Of a stretch of DNA of 64,000 nucleotides, positions 36,500 to 52,796 are shown piece by piece. Position numbers and translations under genes: made by a program. The DNA lies in contig PUQB01000230.1 of assembly GCA_003024785.1 (NCBI GenBank), forward strand, positions 305,257 to 369,256. Reading direction: 5' to 3'. The stretch is from Selaginella tamariscina. Taxonomy: Eukaryota > Streptophyta > Lycopodiopsida > Selaginellales > Selaginellaceae. A model generated the notes under the pieces. The model was not told where the DNA came from. It made no database searches and was given only the letters and a program-made list of their open reading frames with translations. Numbering within the stretch: the first letter of the stretch is position 1; every line of letters starts with the position of its first letter.

Positions 36500-37030
36500 C
36501 TTTTCATTTTTTTTCCACCTGGGGATAGAATTCTTCAGCAGCAAATGCCACCGTCTCCACACAGATGAGCAAATTCTGATAAGCTTCTTCGATCCGGTTC
36601 ACTTGGAGTCACTTTTGCTTTGTGATGAATCCAACAGATGCCAGCAGCTGGAGAACCACGCTCTCAAGAACAAAAACAAAAAAAGATATCCCTGAAACGA
36701 GAGTGAAGAGCTTGTTTACCTGCTAGAAGGAGAAGAAAATAATCCTTTGATGCATTTGAACTTTGCAAGCGGCTTGTGGGGAGCTAGTTCTTTTGCAAAA
36801 ACGTGGTAGAATTGGATGAGCGAGTACATTGCCAGGGTGACTGAGGAGTTGAGGACTATGGATATGATCCCCATAAACCACTTAGCTCCAGCCACACCAT
36901 GAGAACAGAGAATACGGGCCAGATGACAACAACTGCCATGTCTAGAGCTTGAGCAGCTTGAGCGTCTTGTGATTCAACAGGGTTTCATGCACGTGGCTGT
37001 CAAGTGGTCTTCCGGTGTTAATTTCCTCCT
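36500..37030 (-). pseudogene. Fragment of DUF300/LAZ1 membrane protein, copy 2
   Basis: Collinear with 22,480-22,995 and carrying the same two exon pieces, but with extra deletions. For example, a short stretch before the conserved membrane block near 36,870 is missing. It is more decayed than copy 1. Confidence 0.6.
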
Positions 37031-38165
37031 GTGTGAGCAACACTAAGTTTTACAAGATGACCCTAAGAGTCTGACTCAGATGCCTAGTTAAAAGTAATAT
37101 CCTAAGCACCCATCCCCCAAACCCTAGAGGATATCCCAAATAGACTTTAGGATCCAAACTTAGACATGCCCTAACTTCACAAAGGAGATGTGTCTCACAC
37201 ATGCCCCTGTGACAAAATTAAGGCATCGTCACTTACCCCTTAAGGAATCACCCTCATCTGAGAAAAAACCCCTTTAGGGCAACAAGGGGTAACTAACCAA
37301 GTCATACCCTAAACCTAGGCTAGTACTTAATAAGGACATAAGTGTGCACCATAGGCAACACGAATGTTCTGCTTAAGCAAACTCTCTAAGGCTAGGTTTG
37401 AATAACCCTAAGTACATGACCTTGCAAGTGTCTCATGATAGGGCTTTTGTTAATGATTTAGGTTATTCAACCCTGTGTCTCATGATAGGGCTCTTGTTAA
37501 TGAGTTTTAGGTTGTTCAACCCGGGCTTTTGTTAATGAGTTTAGGTTGTTCAACCCTGTGTCTCATGATAGGGCTTTTGTTAATGAGTTTAGGTTGTTCA
37601 ACCTTAAATCCTAAGGAGAACACCCCTAGCTAGGTGTGCCAAAGCACACCTAGTTACGAGACTTAACCTCCCTTGAGCAAATGCCCAAGGTTTAGCACCT
37701 TAGTGCGAACACAAACATATATGTTTACTAAAGTATCCAACCCCTTGGCGAGAAACCCATGACACGACCCCAAAGGGCGTGCCTCAAGTGTTGTATCATG
37801 TGACTTCTAACCTAGTGTTATATCTCCATGTGACACTGCCTTCCATGATGTGGGCTATCATGCCATAGCCTTTAGATTCAAGAGTTGCACTAAGTGCCTA
37901 GTGTTATATCTTCATGTGACACTGCCTTCCACGATGTGGGCTATCATGCCATAGCCTTTAAATTCAAGAGTTGCACTAAGTGCCACAAACGTGGCTCTTA
38001 AATGCCAACTCTAGAACCTTAATATTCAAGAGTTGCACTAAGTGCCTAGTGTTATATCTCCATGTGACACTGCCTTCCACGATGTGGGCTATCATGCCAT
38101 AGCCTTTAGATTCAAGAGTTGCACTAAGTGCCACAAACGTGGCTCTTAAATGCCAACTCTAGAAC
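37031..38165. repeat. Degenerate CCCTAA-rich repeat with local tandem duplications
   Basis: Begins with TGTGAGCAACACTAAGTTT, as at 22,996. Contains three to four short tandem copies of GGGCTTTTGTTAATGAG..TTAGGTTGTTCAACC at 37,425-37,605. Tandem copies of a block of about 140-180 bp (CATGTGACACTGCCTTCCA to GTTGCACTAAGTGCC) follow at 37,800-38,165. Confidence 0.8.
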
Positions 38166-39352
38166 CTTAATAAACCCTTTAGATTCAAGAGTTGCACTAA
38201 GTGCCACAAACGTGGCTCTTAAATGCCAACTCTAGAATCTTAATAAACCCTATGCCCACGGTCTAAGTGCCACAAACGTGGCTCTTAAATGTCAACTCTA
38301 GAACCTTAATAAACCCTATGCCCACGGTCTAAGTGCCACAAACGTAGCTCTTAAATGTCAACTCTAGAACCTTAATAAACCCTATGCCCACGGTCTAAGT
38401 GCCACAAACGTAGCTCTTAAATGCCAACTCTAGAACCTTAATAAACCCTATGCCCACTATTGGACAAACGTAGCTCTTAAATGCCAACTCTAGAACCTTA
38501 ATAAATCCTATGACCACGGTCTAAGTGCCACAAACGTAACTCTTAAATGTCAACTCTAGAACCTTAATAAACCCTATGCCCACGGTCTAAGTGCCACAAA
38601 CGTAGCTCTTAAATGCCAACTCTAGAACCTTAATAAACCCTATGCCCACGATTGGACAAGGACACTGTTAAATGCCAACTCTAGAACCTTAATAAACCCT
38701 ATGCCACGACCTTAATAACCCTATGCCCACGATTGGACAAGGACACTGTTAAATGCCAACTCTAGAACCTTAATAAACCCTATGCCCACGATTGGACAAG
38801 GACACTGTTAAATGCCAACTCTAGAACCTTAATAAACCCTATGCCCACGACCTTAATAAACCCTATGCCCACGATTGGACAAGGACACTGTTAAATGCCA
38901 ACTCTAGAACCTATGCCTACGATTGGACAAGGACACTGTTAAATGCCAACTCTAGAACCTTAATAAACCCTATGCCCACGACCTTAATAAACCCTATGCC
39001 CATGATTGGACAAGGACACTGTTAAATGCCAACTCTAGAACCTTAATAAACCCTATGCCCACGATTGGACAAGGACACTGTTAAATGCCAACTCTAGAAC
39101 CTTAATAAACCCTATGCCCACGAAGGACACTGTTAAATGCCAACTCTAGAACCTTAATAAACCCTATGCCCACGAAGGACACTGTTAAATGCCAACTCTA
39201 GAACCTTAATAAACCCTATGCCCACGATTGGACAAGGACACTGTTAAATGCCAACTCTAGAACCTTAATAAACCCTATGCCCACGAAGGACACTGTTAAA
39301 TGCCAACTCTAGAACCTTAATAAACCCTATGCCCACGATTGGACAAGGACAC
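38166..39352. repeat. Minisatellite array, unit about 59-64 bp
   Basis: Core AAATGCCAACTCTAGAACCT, then TAATAAACCCTATGCCCACG. In the left part units are joined by GTCTAAGTGCCACAAACGT. In the right part (from about 38,640) they are joined by ATTGGACAAGGACACTGTT, with several units missing internal pieces. The source is the single-copy segment visible at about 29,965-30,060. The array ends exactly where the plus-strand retrotransposon starts. Confidence 0.93.
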
Positions 39353-39725
39353 TGTAAGAATCATGGGTCATTTTTTGCCTTTCACAGGACTTGAACTTGA
39401 AACCTTTTGACTAACACACACATGTGTTAACCAACTGGTCCGTATGATCTGGATGCTGAACTACACCATCAACAGCAAGGCGTATATTCATACGCATGTT
39501 CCAGACCAGTTGTGGATCACACATTCCAGACCAGTTGTGGACCATACAATCCTCAGAACCTCAGATATATAAACAGGGTTCCAGTTCCAGGTTTCTCAGA
39601 ATCATTCAACACCAGTCTTCGGCCTTGTGTTTCATTTTGTATTCATTTCTTTCTGAATACAATCTCCTCCTTTCAAGGTTCCACCCTTGTTCTAAAGGTT
39701 TCGCCCTTTGCACAAGGTCGTGACA
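39353..39725 (+). repeat. 5' LTR
   Basis: 373 bp, TG...CA. Contains an antisense tRNA-like segment (39,383-39,450) and tandem CCAGACCAGTTGTGGA words at about 39,500-39,545. Confidence 0.92.
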
Positions 39726-39877
39726 GTTTGAATGATTCTGGGTAGTGACAAGCTTCTGTTTCCGCTTGTCATCGATCCCATTTTCTTTCTTTCTCTCTTT
39801 TCAATTTTCTTTTCGATTTTTTCTTTTCTTTTTCTTCTTTTTTTTTCTTTTTTTTTTTTTTTCTTCTTCGACTCATC

Positions 39878-41330
39878 ATGTCCGAGCATGCTCTTCATGA
39901 GCAAGTTGCTGCCCTCCAGCAGCAGCTCGAAAACTACACCTGGAGAATGATCAGCTCCGACAGCGCGAATTCTCCAGAGCCGAAGATCAGCATGCCCGAA
40001 AAGTTCGATGGTACCCGATCGAAGTTCCGAGGTTTTCTCAATCAAGTTCGTCTGCGGATCGTGATGTAGCCGAGGCGCTACAGCACAGAACCCATTAAGG
40101 TTGGATTGATCGGTCGTGCTTTCTGGTTCTGCTCTTTCATGGTTCTCAGCCTTGCTGGAGAACAATGATCCGATCCTTGGGAATTTTGACGAGTTTGTGG
40201 AACGGTTCACGGCGATGTTCAGTGATGTGGATCGTGAGAGTGCTGCCATCACCAAACTCCGTCAGCTTCACCAAGGGGGTATGTCGGTAGTAGAGTACGC
40301 ATCGAAGTTTCAACTTCTTGCTTGTGATGTCACATGGGGAGATCGTGCTCTCAAGGAGGTTTTCCGGTCGGGGTTGGACGAGGTCAAAGACATGTTGTGA
40401 ATTTTGCGGTTCCGGAAACCCTCACCAGCATGATCGAGTTGGCAATTCGTTGTGACAACCGGTTGATCGAGCGGAAACAAGAACGTCGGCATCCTTCTTT
40501 TTCTTGGTGCCGTCTTCTTCCATTTCTGCAGTCCCTGTTCCCTCATCTGCTGATTCATCATCTTCCTCAGTAGAACCATCCCCGATGGAATTAGGGCGAT
40601 CACGCCGAGGCAAGCTTTTGCCAACCGAACGTCAGAAGCGGATTCAGTACAAGCTTTGTTTGTACTGTGGGGACCCGTACCACAAGTTGGAGAATTGTCA
40701 TCGACGTCCAAAACAAGCTCGTGAAGTGGCCCTTGCTGTGCTGCCGGGAAAACGAGAAGATCCAGCCCGAATAGGAGCCGTCCGGCTGGATTGCCGTGGA
40801 AAACTCATGTTCCTCAAGGCTCTTCACTCATAACATCTTCCCTTCCTCATCTTGGGTCCATTCCATCCACAAGATGTGCAAGCCGTTCCATGTTCCGGTG
40901 CAGCTGAAGACACCAGAGGTGGAGTTCTCTGGTAAAGCTTTGGTGAATAGCGAGCGAACGCAAATTTCATCGACAAGAATTTTGCTGTCAGGCACGGGAT
41001 CCGTCTACATCTTTAAAGACTCCTGGTTCTGTATGGGTCGTTGATGGACGAGATATCAAATCTAGAGTGGTAATAAATGACACGGAGTTCATTGAGGTCG
41101 TTGCTTGCGGTGCTGTGTGCAACATCTCCTTCAGTGTTTTCTATTCCAGACTCTACGATTATCTTGGTTTGCCATGGATCGAGTTGGTGGATCCTGGTTA
41201 GAGAGAACGTTTCATGAACAGTTTCCCAGCTGTTTCAACTCCAGCCACACTCTTTGATTCCGATCCTGTTCCAGTTCCTCCTCCACTTCAAGTCTCGCAT
41301 ATCACCTTGAAGCAGTTCAAGAAAGATAGC
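39878..41330 (+). pseudogene. Retrotransposon gag and protease region (broken)
   Basis: Starts at MSEHALHEQ (39,878). The Gag-type body (FDGTRSKFRGFLNQVRL, then GSALSWFSALLEN, then FTAMFSDVDRESAAITKLRQ) is split by frame changes near 40,065-40,120 and 40,395. A nucleocapsid CCHC knuckle (CLYCGDPYHKLENC, about 40,655-40,700) follows. The protease-like stretch (VVDGRDIKSRVVIN, YDYLGLPWIELVDPG) sits at about 41,035-41,200. I do not see an intact DTG/DSG catalytic triad. The gene product would form the virus-like particle of the element. Confidence 0.75.
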
Positions 41331-41348
41331 TGACATGACCCAGCATCT

Positions 41349-44499
<3,151 letters not shown>

Positions 44500-44500
<1 letters not shown>

Positions 44501-47500
44501 GAACGCACTTGGGAGCATGCTGCTCATCTTGTTCATGCTCCTGGACCAGTAACACTGCTCATCTTGTTCATGCTCCTGGTAGGCTCATCTTGAGCATGCT
44601 CCTGGACGGCTCATCTTGAGCATGCTCCTGGACCAGTAACGCTGCTCATCTTGTTCATGAGCCTGGTGGGAGCCTGCTGCTCATCTTGTTCATGCTCTTG
44701 GACCAGCTGCTCATCTTTTCATGCTCCTGGACCAGTAACGCTGCTCATCTTGTTCATGCTCCTGGTAGGCCATCTTGAGCAAGCTCCTGGACTAGTAACG
44801 CTGCTCATCTTGTTCATGCTCCTGGACCAGTAACGCTGCTCATCTTGTTCATGCTCCTGGTAGGCTCATCTTGAGCAAGCTCCTGGACTAGTAACGCTGC
44901 TCATCTTGTTCATGCTCCTGGACCAGTAACGCTGCTCATCTTGTTCATGCTCCTGGACCAGTAACGCTGCTCATCTTGTTCATGCTCCTGGACCAGTAAC
45001 GCTGCTCATCTTGTTCATGCTCCTGGACCAGTAACGCTGCTCATCTTGTTCATGATCCTGGACCAGTAACGCTGCTCATCTTGTTCATGATCCTGGACCA
45101 GTAACGCGCGTGCTCGTCATTTGGTGGGAGCCTACTGCTTGTCTGTTCATGCTCCTGGACCAGCTGCTCATCTTGTTCATGCTCCTGGACCAGTAACGCG
45201 CGGTGCTCGTCATCTGGTGGGAGCCTGCTGCTCGTCTTGTTCATGCTCCTGGACCAGCTGCTCATGCTCCTGGACCAGCTACTCATCTTGTTCATGCTCC
45301 TGGACCAGTAACGCTGCTCATCTTGTTCATGCTCCTGGTAGGCTCATCTTGAGCATGCTCCTGGACCAGTAACGCTGCTCATCTTGTTCATGCTCCTAGA
45401 CCAGTAACGCTGCTCATCTTGTTCATGCTCCTGGACCAGTAACGCTGCTCATCTTGTTCATGATCCTGGACCAGTAACGCTGCTCATCTTGTTCATGATC
45501 CTGGACCAATAACGCGTGTGCTCGTCATCTGGTAGGAGCTTGCTGCTCATCTTGTTCATGCTCCTGGACCAGCTGCTCATGCTCCTGGACCAGCTGCTCA
45601 TCTTGTTCATGCTCCTGGACCAGTAACGCTGCTCATCTTGTTCATGCGCCTACCATCATCTGGTGGGAGCCTGCTGCTCATCTTGTTCATGCTCCTGGAC
45701 CAGCTGCTCATCTTGTTCATGCTCCTGGACCAGTAACGCGCGGTGCTCGTTATCTGGTGGGAGCCTGCTGCTCATCTTGTTCATGCTCCTGGACCAGCTG
45801 CTCATCTTGTTCATGCTCCTGGACCAGTAACGCGCGGTGCTCGTCATCTGATGGGAGCCTGCTGCTCATCTTGTTCATGATCCTGGACCAGCTGCTCATC
45901 TTGTTCATGCTCCTGGACTAGTAATGCTGCTCATCTTGTTCATGCTCCTGGACTAGTAACGCTGCTCATCTTGTTCATGCTCCTGGTAGGCTCATCTTGA
46001 GCATGCTCCTGGACCAGTAACGCTGCTCATCTTGTTCATCTCCTGGACCAGTAACGCTGCTCATCTTGTCATGAGCCTAGACCAGTAACGCTGCTCATCT
46101 TGTTCATGAGCCTAGACCAGTAAGCTCATCTTGTTCATGAGCCTAGACCAGTAACGCTGCTCATCTGTTCATGATCCTGGACCAGTAACGCGCGGTGCTC
46201 GTCATCTGGTGGGAGCCTGCTGGCTCATCTTGTTCATGCTCCTGGACCAGTTGCTCATCTTGTTCATGATCATGGACCAGTAACGCACGTGCTCGTCATC
46301 TGGTGGGAGCCTGCTGGCTCATCTTGTTCATGCTCCTGGACCAGCTACTCATCTCATCTCCTGGACCAGCTGCTCATCTTGTTCATGCTCCTAGACCAGC
46401 TGCTCATCTCGTCTCCTGGACCAGCTGCTCATCTGTTCATGCTCCTGGACCCAGTAACGCGCGGTGCTCGTCATCTGGTGGGAGCCTGCTGCTCATCTTG
46501 TTCATGCTCCTGGACCAGCTGCTCATTTCGTCATCTGGTGGGAGCCTGCTGCTCATCTTGTTCATGCTCCTGGACCAGCTGCTCATCTCGTCATCTGGTG
46601 GGAGCCTGCTGCTCATCTTGTTCATGCTCCTGGACCAGCTGGCTCATCTTGTTCATGATCCTGGACCAGTAACGCTGCTCATCTTGTTCATGCTCCTGGA
46701 CCAGTAACGCTGCTCATCTTGTTCATGAGCCTAGACCAGTAACGCTGCTCATTTTGTTCATGAGCCTAGACCAGTAAGCTCATCTTGTTCATGAGCCTAG
46801 ACCAGTAACGCTGCTCATCTTGTTCATGATCCTGGACCAGTAACGCGCGGTGCTCGTCATCTGGTGGGAGCCTTCTGGCTCATCTTGTTCATGCTCCTGG
46901 ACCAGCTGCTCATCTTGTTCATGATCATGGACCAGTAACGCGCGGTGCTCGTCATCTGGTGGGAGCCTGCTGGCTCATCTTGTTCATGCTCCTGGACCAG
47001 CTGCTCATCTCATCTCCTGGACCAGCTGCTCATCTTGTTCATGCTCCTGGACCAGCTGTCATCTCGTCTCTTGGACCAGCTGCTCATCTTGTTCATGCTC
47101 CTGGACCAGTAACGCGCGGTGCTCGTCATCTGGTGGGAGCCTGTTGCTCATCTTGTTCATGCTCCTGGACCAGCTGGCTCATCTCGTCATCTGGTGGGAG
47201 CCTGCTGCTCATCTTGTTCATGCTCCTGGACCAGCTCCTGGACCAGCTGGCTCATCTCGTCATCTGGTGGGAGCCTGCTGCTCATCTTGTTCATGCTCCT
47301 GGACCAGCTGCTCATCTCGTCATCTGGTGGGAGCCTGCTGCTCATCTTGGGAGCCCTGCTGCTCATCTTGTTCATGATCCTGGACCAGTAACGCTGCTCA
47401 TCTTGTTCATGCTCCTGGAATAGTAACGCGCGGTGCTCGTCCTGGACCTGCTGCTCATCTTGGGAGCCCTGCTGCTCATCTTGTTCATGATCCTGGACCA

Positions 47501-47733
47501 GTAACGCTGCTCATCTTGTTCATGCTCCTGGAATAGTAACGCGCGTGCTCGTCCTGGACCTGCTGCTCATCTTGTTCATGATCCTGGACCAATAACGCTG
47601 CTCATCTTGTTCATGCTCCTGGAACAGTAACGCGCGGTGCTCGTCATCGACGAGGATTGTTCATGATCCTGGACCAATAACGCTGCTCATCTTGTTCATG
47701 CTCCTGGAACAGTAACGCGCGGTGCTCGTCATC
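44500..47733. repeat. Minisatellite of about 3.2 kb inside the retrotransposon
   Basis: Basic unit of about 35 bp: GCTGCTCATCTTGTTCATGC, then TCCTGGACCAGTAAC. A longer variant carries GCGCGGTGCTCGTCATCTGG and TGGGAGCC. Variants alternate and form higher-order blocks, especially 46,290-47,400. Open frames on both strands (SSCSCSWTS-like on plus, VQEHEQDEQ-like on minus) come from the unit length and are not evidence of genes. Confidence 0.95.
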
Positions 47734-47747
47734 GAAGAGGAAGATAG

Positions 47748-48145
47748 TGTAAGGATCATGGGTCATTTTTGACTTTCACAGGACTTGAACCCGAGACCTT
47801 TTGGCTAACACACACATGTGTTAACCAACTGGTCCGTATGATCCTGAATGCTAAACTACATCATCAACAGCAAGGCGTATATTCATACGCATATTCCAGA
47901 CCAGTGTGGACCACACATTCCAGACCAGTTGTGAATCACACATTCCAGACCAGTTGTGGATCATACAATCCTCAAGACCTTAGATATATAAACAGGGTTT
48001 CAGTTCCAAGTTTCTCAGAATCATTTAACACCAGTCTTCGGCCTTGTGTTTTCATTTTGTATTCATTTTTTTCTTGATTACAATCTCCTCCTTTCAAGGT
48101 TCCACCCTGTTCTAAAGGTTTCGCCCTTTACACAAGGTCGTGACA
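47748..48145 (+). repeat. 3' LTR
   Basis: 398 bp, pairs with 39,353-39,725. It has one extra CCAGACCAGTTGTG word and small indels. Antisense tRNA-like segment at about 47,775-47,845. Confidence 0.92.
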
Positions 48146-48902
48146 GACACGAATGTGCCTTATTTGGCCATGAGTGCTACACCTAGCTTAACGTGGAGAA
48201 GAAGGCTGGAGACAAGCCTCAACCTCAGCCTTTTGAAATGTGCATTCCAATAAGACCTTCCAGGCATGGATTCGTTAACGTTAAGGGTGTGCTACCCTAA
48301 AAATGAGATGTACCCCTATCATCTGGAAGTTAGGGCGTCACAATAGAGGGTTGTGCCTTAACGACACAAGCTGGAGCTTGCACCGGTAGAAAAGTAATGA
48401 ACTTAGTCATGAACTTAGGAGCTCTCCTACTCATACTCTACCTTATTTATATGACAGAGCCCCCCCTCTCTTTTCCTGAATGTGTAAGTGGACTGGCACA
48501 AAATTAACTAGCCCCTTATTAAGTTAATGAGGGAGTGTTTAACTTAGCCTAACTCTAACCCTAAAACCCTACCTAAGTTTTAGGGCGTGGGTTAGGACAA
48601 CCCTAGGGGTAGGTCAACCCTCGGGGTGTTCCTAACCCTACTAAACACGCCGAACTCATTTACATTAACCAATCAACCTAACTTGAATATCAAAATTGGG
48701 GATGTATTTCTAAAAAGTAAGTTCTAGCTTCGCTTAGAATTTCTTGCAAATACTTAATGACACCCGACGGACCATCACCAAATACTCAAATGCATTAAGT
48801 GGGCATGTTTCTTGCTACATGTAGGGTCCATCAACATAGTATAATATGTAACAACAGTTAACGTCCAAAATAAAATGGTCAAGTCATAGTAAAAATTATG
48901 AC
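48146..48902. repeat. Host repeat, third unit
   Basis: Continues the interrupted host sequence (GACACGAATGTGCCTTATTT) and ends at the palindrome GTCATAGTAAAAATTATGAC (48,883-48,902). Collinear with 30,060-30,806. Confidence 0.85.
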
Positions 48903-49177
48903 ATTGATAGTAACTGATTATACAATAATTAGGTCAGAACTTTTATACTCACAATTCCAAGAGTTAATCTAGGCATAAGCTAAAAATAATACTCCATGAG
49001 TTAATCTAGGCATGAGCTAAAAATAATGTCCTTTATCTTGTAGGTATATCTTATAAGCATATCTTATTAGTATATTCTGTAGGTATATCTTGTAGGTATA
49101 TAGGCATATCATGTATCTCATATCCTGTATCTTGTATTATGTAGGTTGTATCCTGTATTTTGTATCGGGTCGTGACA
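48903..49177. repeat. Truncated gypsy LTR remnant
   Basis: Same remnant as 30,807-31,107, ending GTATCGGGTCGTGACA. Confidence 0.75.
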
Positions 49178-50910
49178 TATTAAACCTGTATTTATACCTC
49201 CTCAGCAACATCTTGAAAATGGGTTCCATTGTGTGTGTGTGTGTGAAAGAGAGAGAGTCCATATATGTATATATAAGGAGGTTAATCTTCACTTACCATT
49301 TTTCATTTTTCATTCTTCAAAATTAAAGGTCTTTAACACCTCACAGTAATTAATAGCAACACAATCAGCATTTCTTTAACAATTTAATGCTAGTATGCAT
49401 CATACACAAAAATAACCCCATGAAGACCATTGATAACAGCATGGTCTTGATTAAATATGAAAAAGAAGCTATCATATTCAAAAATAAATTGAAAATAATT
49501 ATGCATTTGCATCGTGCACACTTATATGCATATGTTTAATGTAGTGTCTGACAGTTAGAAGTCAAGGATTCGAGAAACTCTTCTACTCTTGTGCATGCCG
49601 ACTTTTGATTTGATTTGATTTAATTTAATTTAATGATTTAATTGGTCTAATTTCCCCACTTTAACACTTGTGGTACGGTTGACATAGTTTTTAAACATTT
49701 TTCAAACACAATATCTGTTCTAATAAAATATAAATTTTATATTTATCAAGTTGAAGTACTACCTTTTATGACTCTACCTTTTACTTCCGAAGGTAAACAT
49801 ATTTAATAATTTAAATAGAAACTTTAAACATATTTAATAATTTAAATAGAAACTTTAAACATATTAATAATTTAATATCATTAAAATAATTGAATTTTAG
49901 CTTACATAGTTTGCTCCTGTAATATCGAGAATCTACATCATGTCTTGTTCAAGAAAGAAGATATTCACCAAAATAAAAAGAAAAAAATCATAAATATAAA
50001 TAAATAACATAATATATATGATTATATTTACAATTCAACTCCATAAATATATCTAATATGGCTTTAAGTTATTAAATGGAACTAATTAGTCTGAAGCCTT
50101 GTTAAAACTAGAATACGGTGAAATACGTATACCCATTCCTTACATACACCTTATACAACCTCCATATCTGTTTTCTAAACTTCCACCGTATATATCCGTC
50201 CTATCCTTCATATCCATGAGCTCCATATATCTCTACACCATCAAATCCTACAAATATTTAGTCTATTAAACTCTTTATATTGGAGTAAGTTTTAATGCAT
50301 TTCGAGCAGCAACTTGATACTCCCTCACGACCTTGGGGACTTCGTTAGTTTGTAAAGCTCGTGGAGTTGGATATGGCGCTGAAGTTCCCCGTGCGAGTTT
50401 ACACCGGTCTTGCATAGAAGATATAGGAGCTTGACCATTGGATTGCTATGCTGGATGTAAAATACACGCTGTGTGTATATACAGGTTCTATAAAAATATT
50501 CATTAAGAAAAGCTAACATGTATGTGAAACTCGACCAACATGCGTGTGTGTGTCGAGATTGAGAGAGAGAGAGAGAGCTTGAGATAGCATTCTAAACAAG
50601 ACCTGCTGAGCTTAGACATCTTCGAGTAAGGGTATTGCACTGGACATCCCAACACTCGCATACTCCTTCCAAGCAACAAACTAGGCTTCCATGCCTCCTT
50701 TGACCAGATTCCTGGAATATCTGTATAGGTTAATATATATCTATACGATTCATAGCTGTAGGAGAAACTAGCTAGATATTAACAGGCCACCTTGAGTTGT
50801 TCTCTATGAGTAATACAGGGCAGCATGAGATTTTGGAATGTAATTGTAAGATCTACATCTTGTTAGCGGTGCAAGCACAACCCTGAAAGATCAAACTATT
50901 ATGTGTACAC

Positions 50911-50967
<57 letters not shown>

Positions 50968-51901
50968 TTTAATATATTACTGCGAGATGGAACGGATCCA
51001 ACTTTCGCAAGGCGATTTAATCAGATGGTTCATATAGTACGTACGTGTCACAAAACATGTTGAATTATGTGAAGTTTATATAAAGACAGAGCATGCCCAA
51101 CTCGAGCGTATTCTGCTTTGTTATCACCTGCTTGTAACATCATAAATATGAGAGAAAGAGAGAGAGAGTTTAAGTATGTCTACACTAGTATATTTTCATG
51201 TATAAAGACAAACAGATAGGATAAACACACGCACAGACATGCACAACACATGCATGGATGTGTGTGTGTTGTGTTGTGTGCTAGTACTAACTAGCACATT
51301 CATATTTCTTGGCAATTATATATGTTAGTTAATTATGCAATGTGTAAGTTTTATTGATTAAAAAATAATAATAACAATAAATAGAAGGAAACAAAATTAT
51401 TTATGTTTGCAAAACATTAAAAGAACACTTATTTGTTTATAGGGAAGTTTTTTATAATTTTCCAAATTTTTGAAACGGCTTAATAATACATACGTGTGCG
51501 TGTGTGTGTGTGAGAGAGAGAGATTATTTCTCTTTGTGAAACTAAAATGCCAGAAAAAAAGCTTATATGAGAGAGAGAGAGTGGGGGTTAGAACTTGCAA
51601 TTAGTTAAACTACTTAGCTAAAAACTAACTGATTAAAACTCCATCGTAATATTATGCACAATTCTTTGATAAAAATGTAAACCATTAGACACTTTTTTAT
51701 GTATAGTATATTATTGTCATATACAATATAATAATTTTAAAGCAATATAGTATAAACATTATTTACAACAGCAGCAATAATAATGTACTATTTTATTATT
51801 TTTTAAAAAGCATAATAATATTTATCTTTTATATATACATAAGCATAATATATTTAACACTTATGAAAATGTACATGCAAGCACGAGTGATTGCCAAGTG
51901 T

Positions 51902-51953
<52 letters not shown>

Positions 51954-52457
51954 TCACTATATCTTAATATGAATCATAAATTGTGTACTTCTTTTATATA
52001 TCAAAATATCACAACCATTCAAAAGGAATGTTTATTTTGAAATATTTTTTCATGTGTTGGTTGAGTTATTTATATAAATACAAAAACATGGGAAACATTG
52101 CAAATTTACAATTATTAATACCTTAAATATTAAAGTGTAAATCAGTTTAGTAGTTTCCATAATTACTATATATTATTCTTTAATGATTTACAAACTATAG
52201 TCATTTGTGATAAATAAATAAACTGTATAAACAAACTGTATAAACAACGATGTTTAACTATAAATAAAATGCAGTATAGAGCAGATCAAAAAATAATATA
52301 AAATTTGGAACATATTACATGCTTTAAAACATGAGATCCTTACTTGACACTTGTAAGCTTGGGCATTGCTGGAAGATTGGGCTTGTACCTACAAATATAC
52401 ACATTGGCATATATTACACCTCAATACACTCTCCTCTCTCGCACAGATACAACACAC
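49178..52457. repeat. Segmental duplication copy C
   Basis: Collinear with 31,108-33,830 (copy B). For 50,980-52,457 it is also collinear with 18,345-19,830 (copy A). It stops within the repeat unit at AGATACAACACACAAG and does not contain the NTPase gene. Confidence 0.85.
50290..51140 (-). pseudogene. Exon remnants of the unidentified gene, copy C
   Basis: Same four blocks as at 32,160-33,160. The C-terminal block (about 50,455-50,295) keeps its frame, with PYPTPRALQTNEVPKVVREY readable. The GRSMRVLG block carries a short insertion compared with copy B. Confidence 0.35.
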
Positions 52458-52543
52458 AAGGACGTGCAAGCACTCCTCTGATGCATCAACCTCCCTGTTC
52501 AAAATCCCATTTTTAAGCGCTCACACACACACGCATAACATAC

Positions 52544-52680
52544 CGAAGGTTTTGATGGACTGACTTGAAGATTTTGAGCATGAAATCAATCTGCGCATCT
52601 ATCTCATGGCGCCGCTTGTAGTAGGCTTCGTAATCCGGATACAGCCTCGCCCATATATCTACTGATGACCACACGGCCAT
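52544..52680 (-). CDS. Possible coding exon, unidentified protein
   Basis: From an ATG at 52,680 (minus) the frame is open for 45 codons to a GTATGT donor at 52,543. It reads MAVWSSVDIWARLYPDYEAY, then YKRRHEIDAQIDFMLKIFKS. A possible next exon (after a CAG near 52,498) continues to the left, where duplication copy C begins. Coding-like residue composition and GC content support it. The family is not recognised. Confidence 0.4.
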
Positions 52681-52762
52681 GCCCACTCAGGTTCTCCCTA
52701 AATCGCTGTTAGGGTAAAAAGCGTTGGGAATATCCTTTTTCTTATTGCACACACACACACAC

Positions 52763-52796
<34 letters not shown>

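Noticed and set aside
38166-39352. Regular repeats that could suggest a CRISPR array
   Set aside because: Units are head-to-tail with no unique spacers, and the genome is eukaryotic.
39732-39950. Phe/Ser-rich peptide upstream of gag
   Set aside because: Derived from the pyrimidine-rich leader of the retrotransposon (39,780-39,870).
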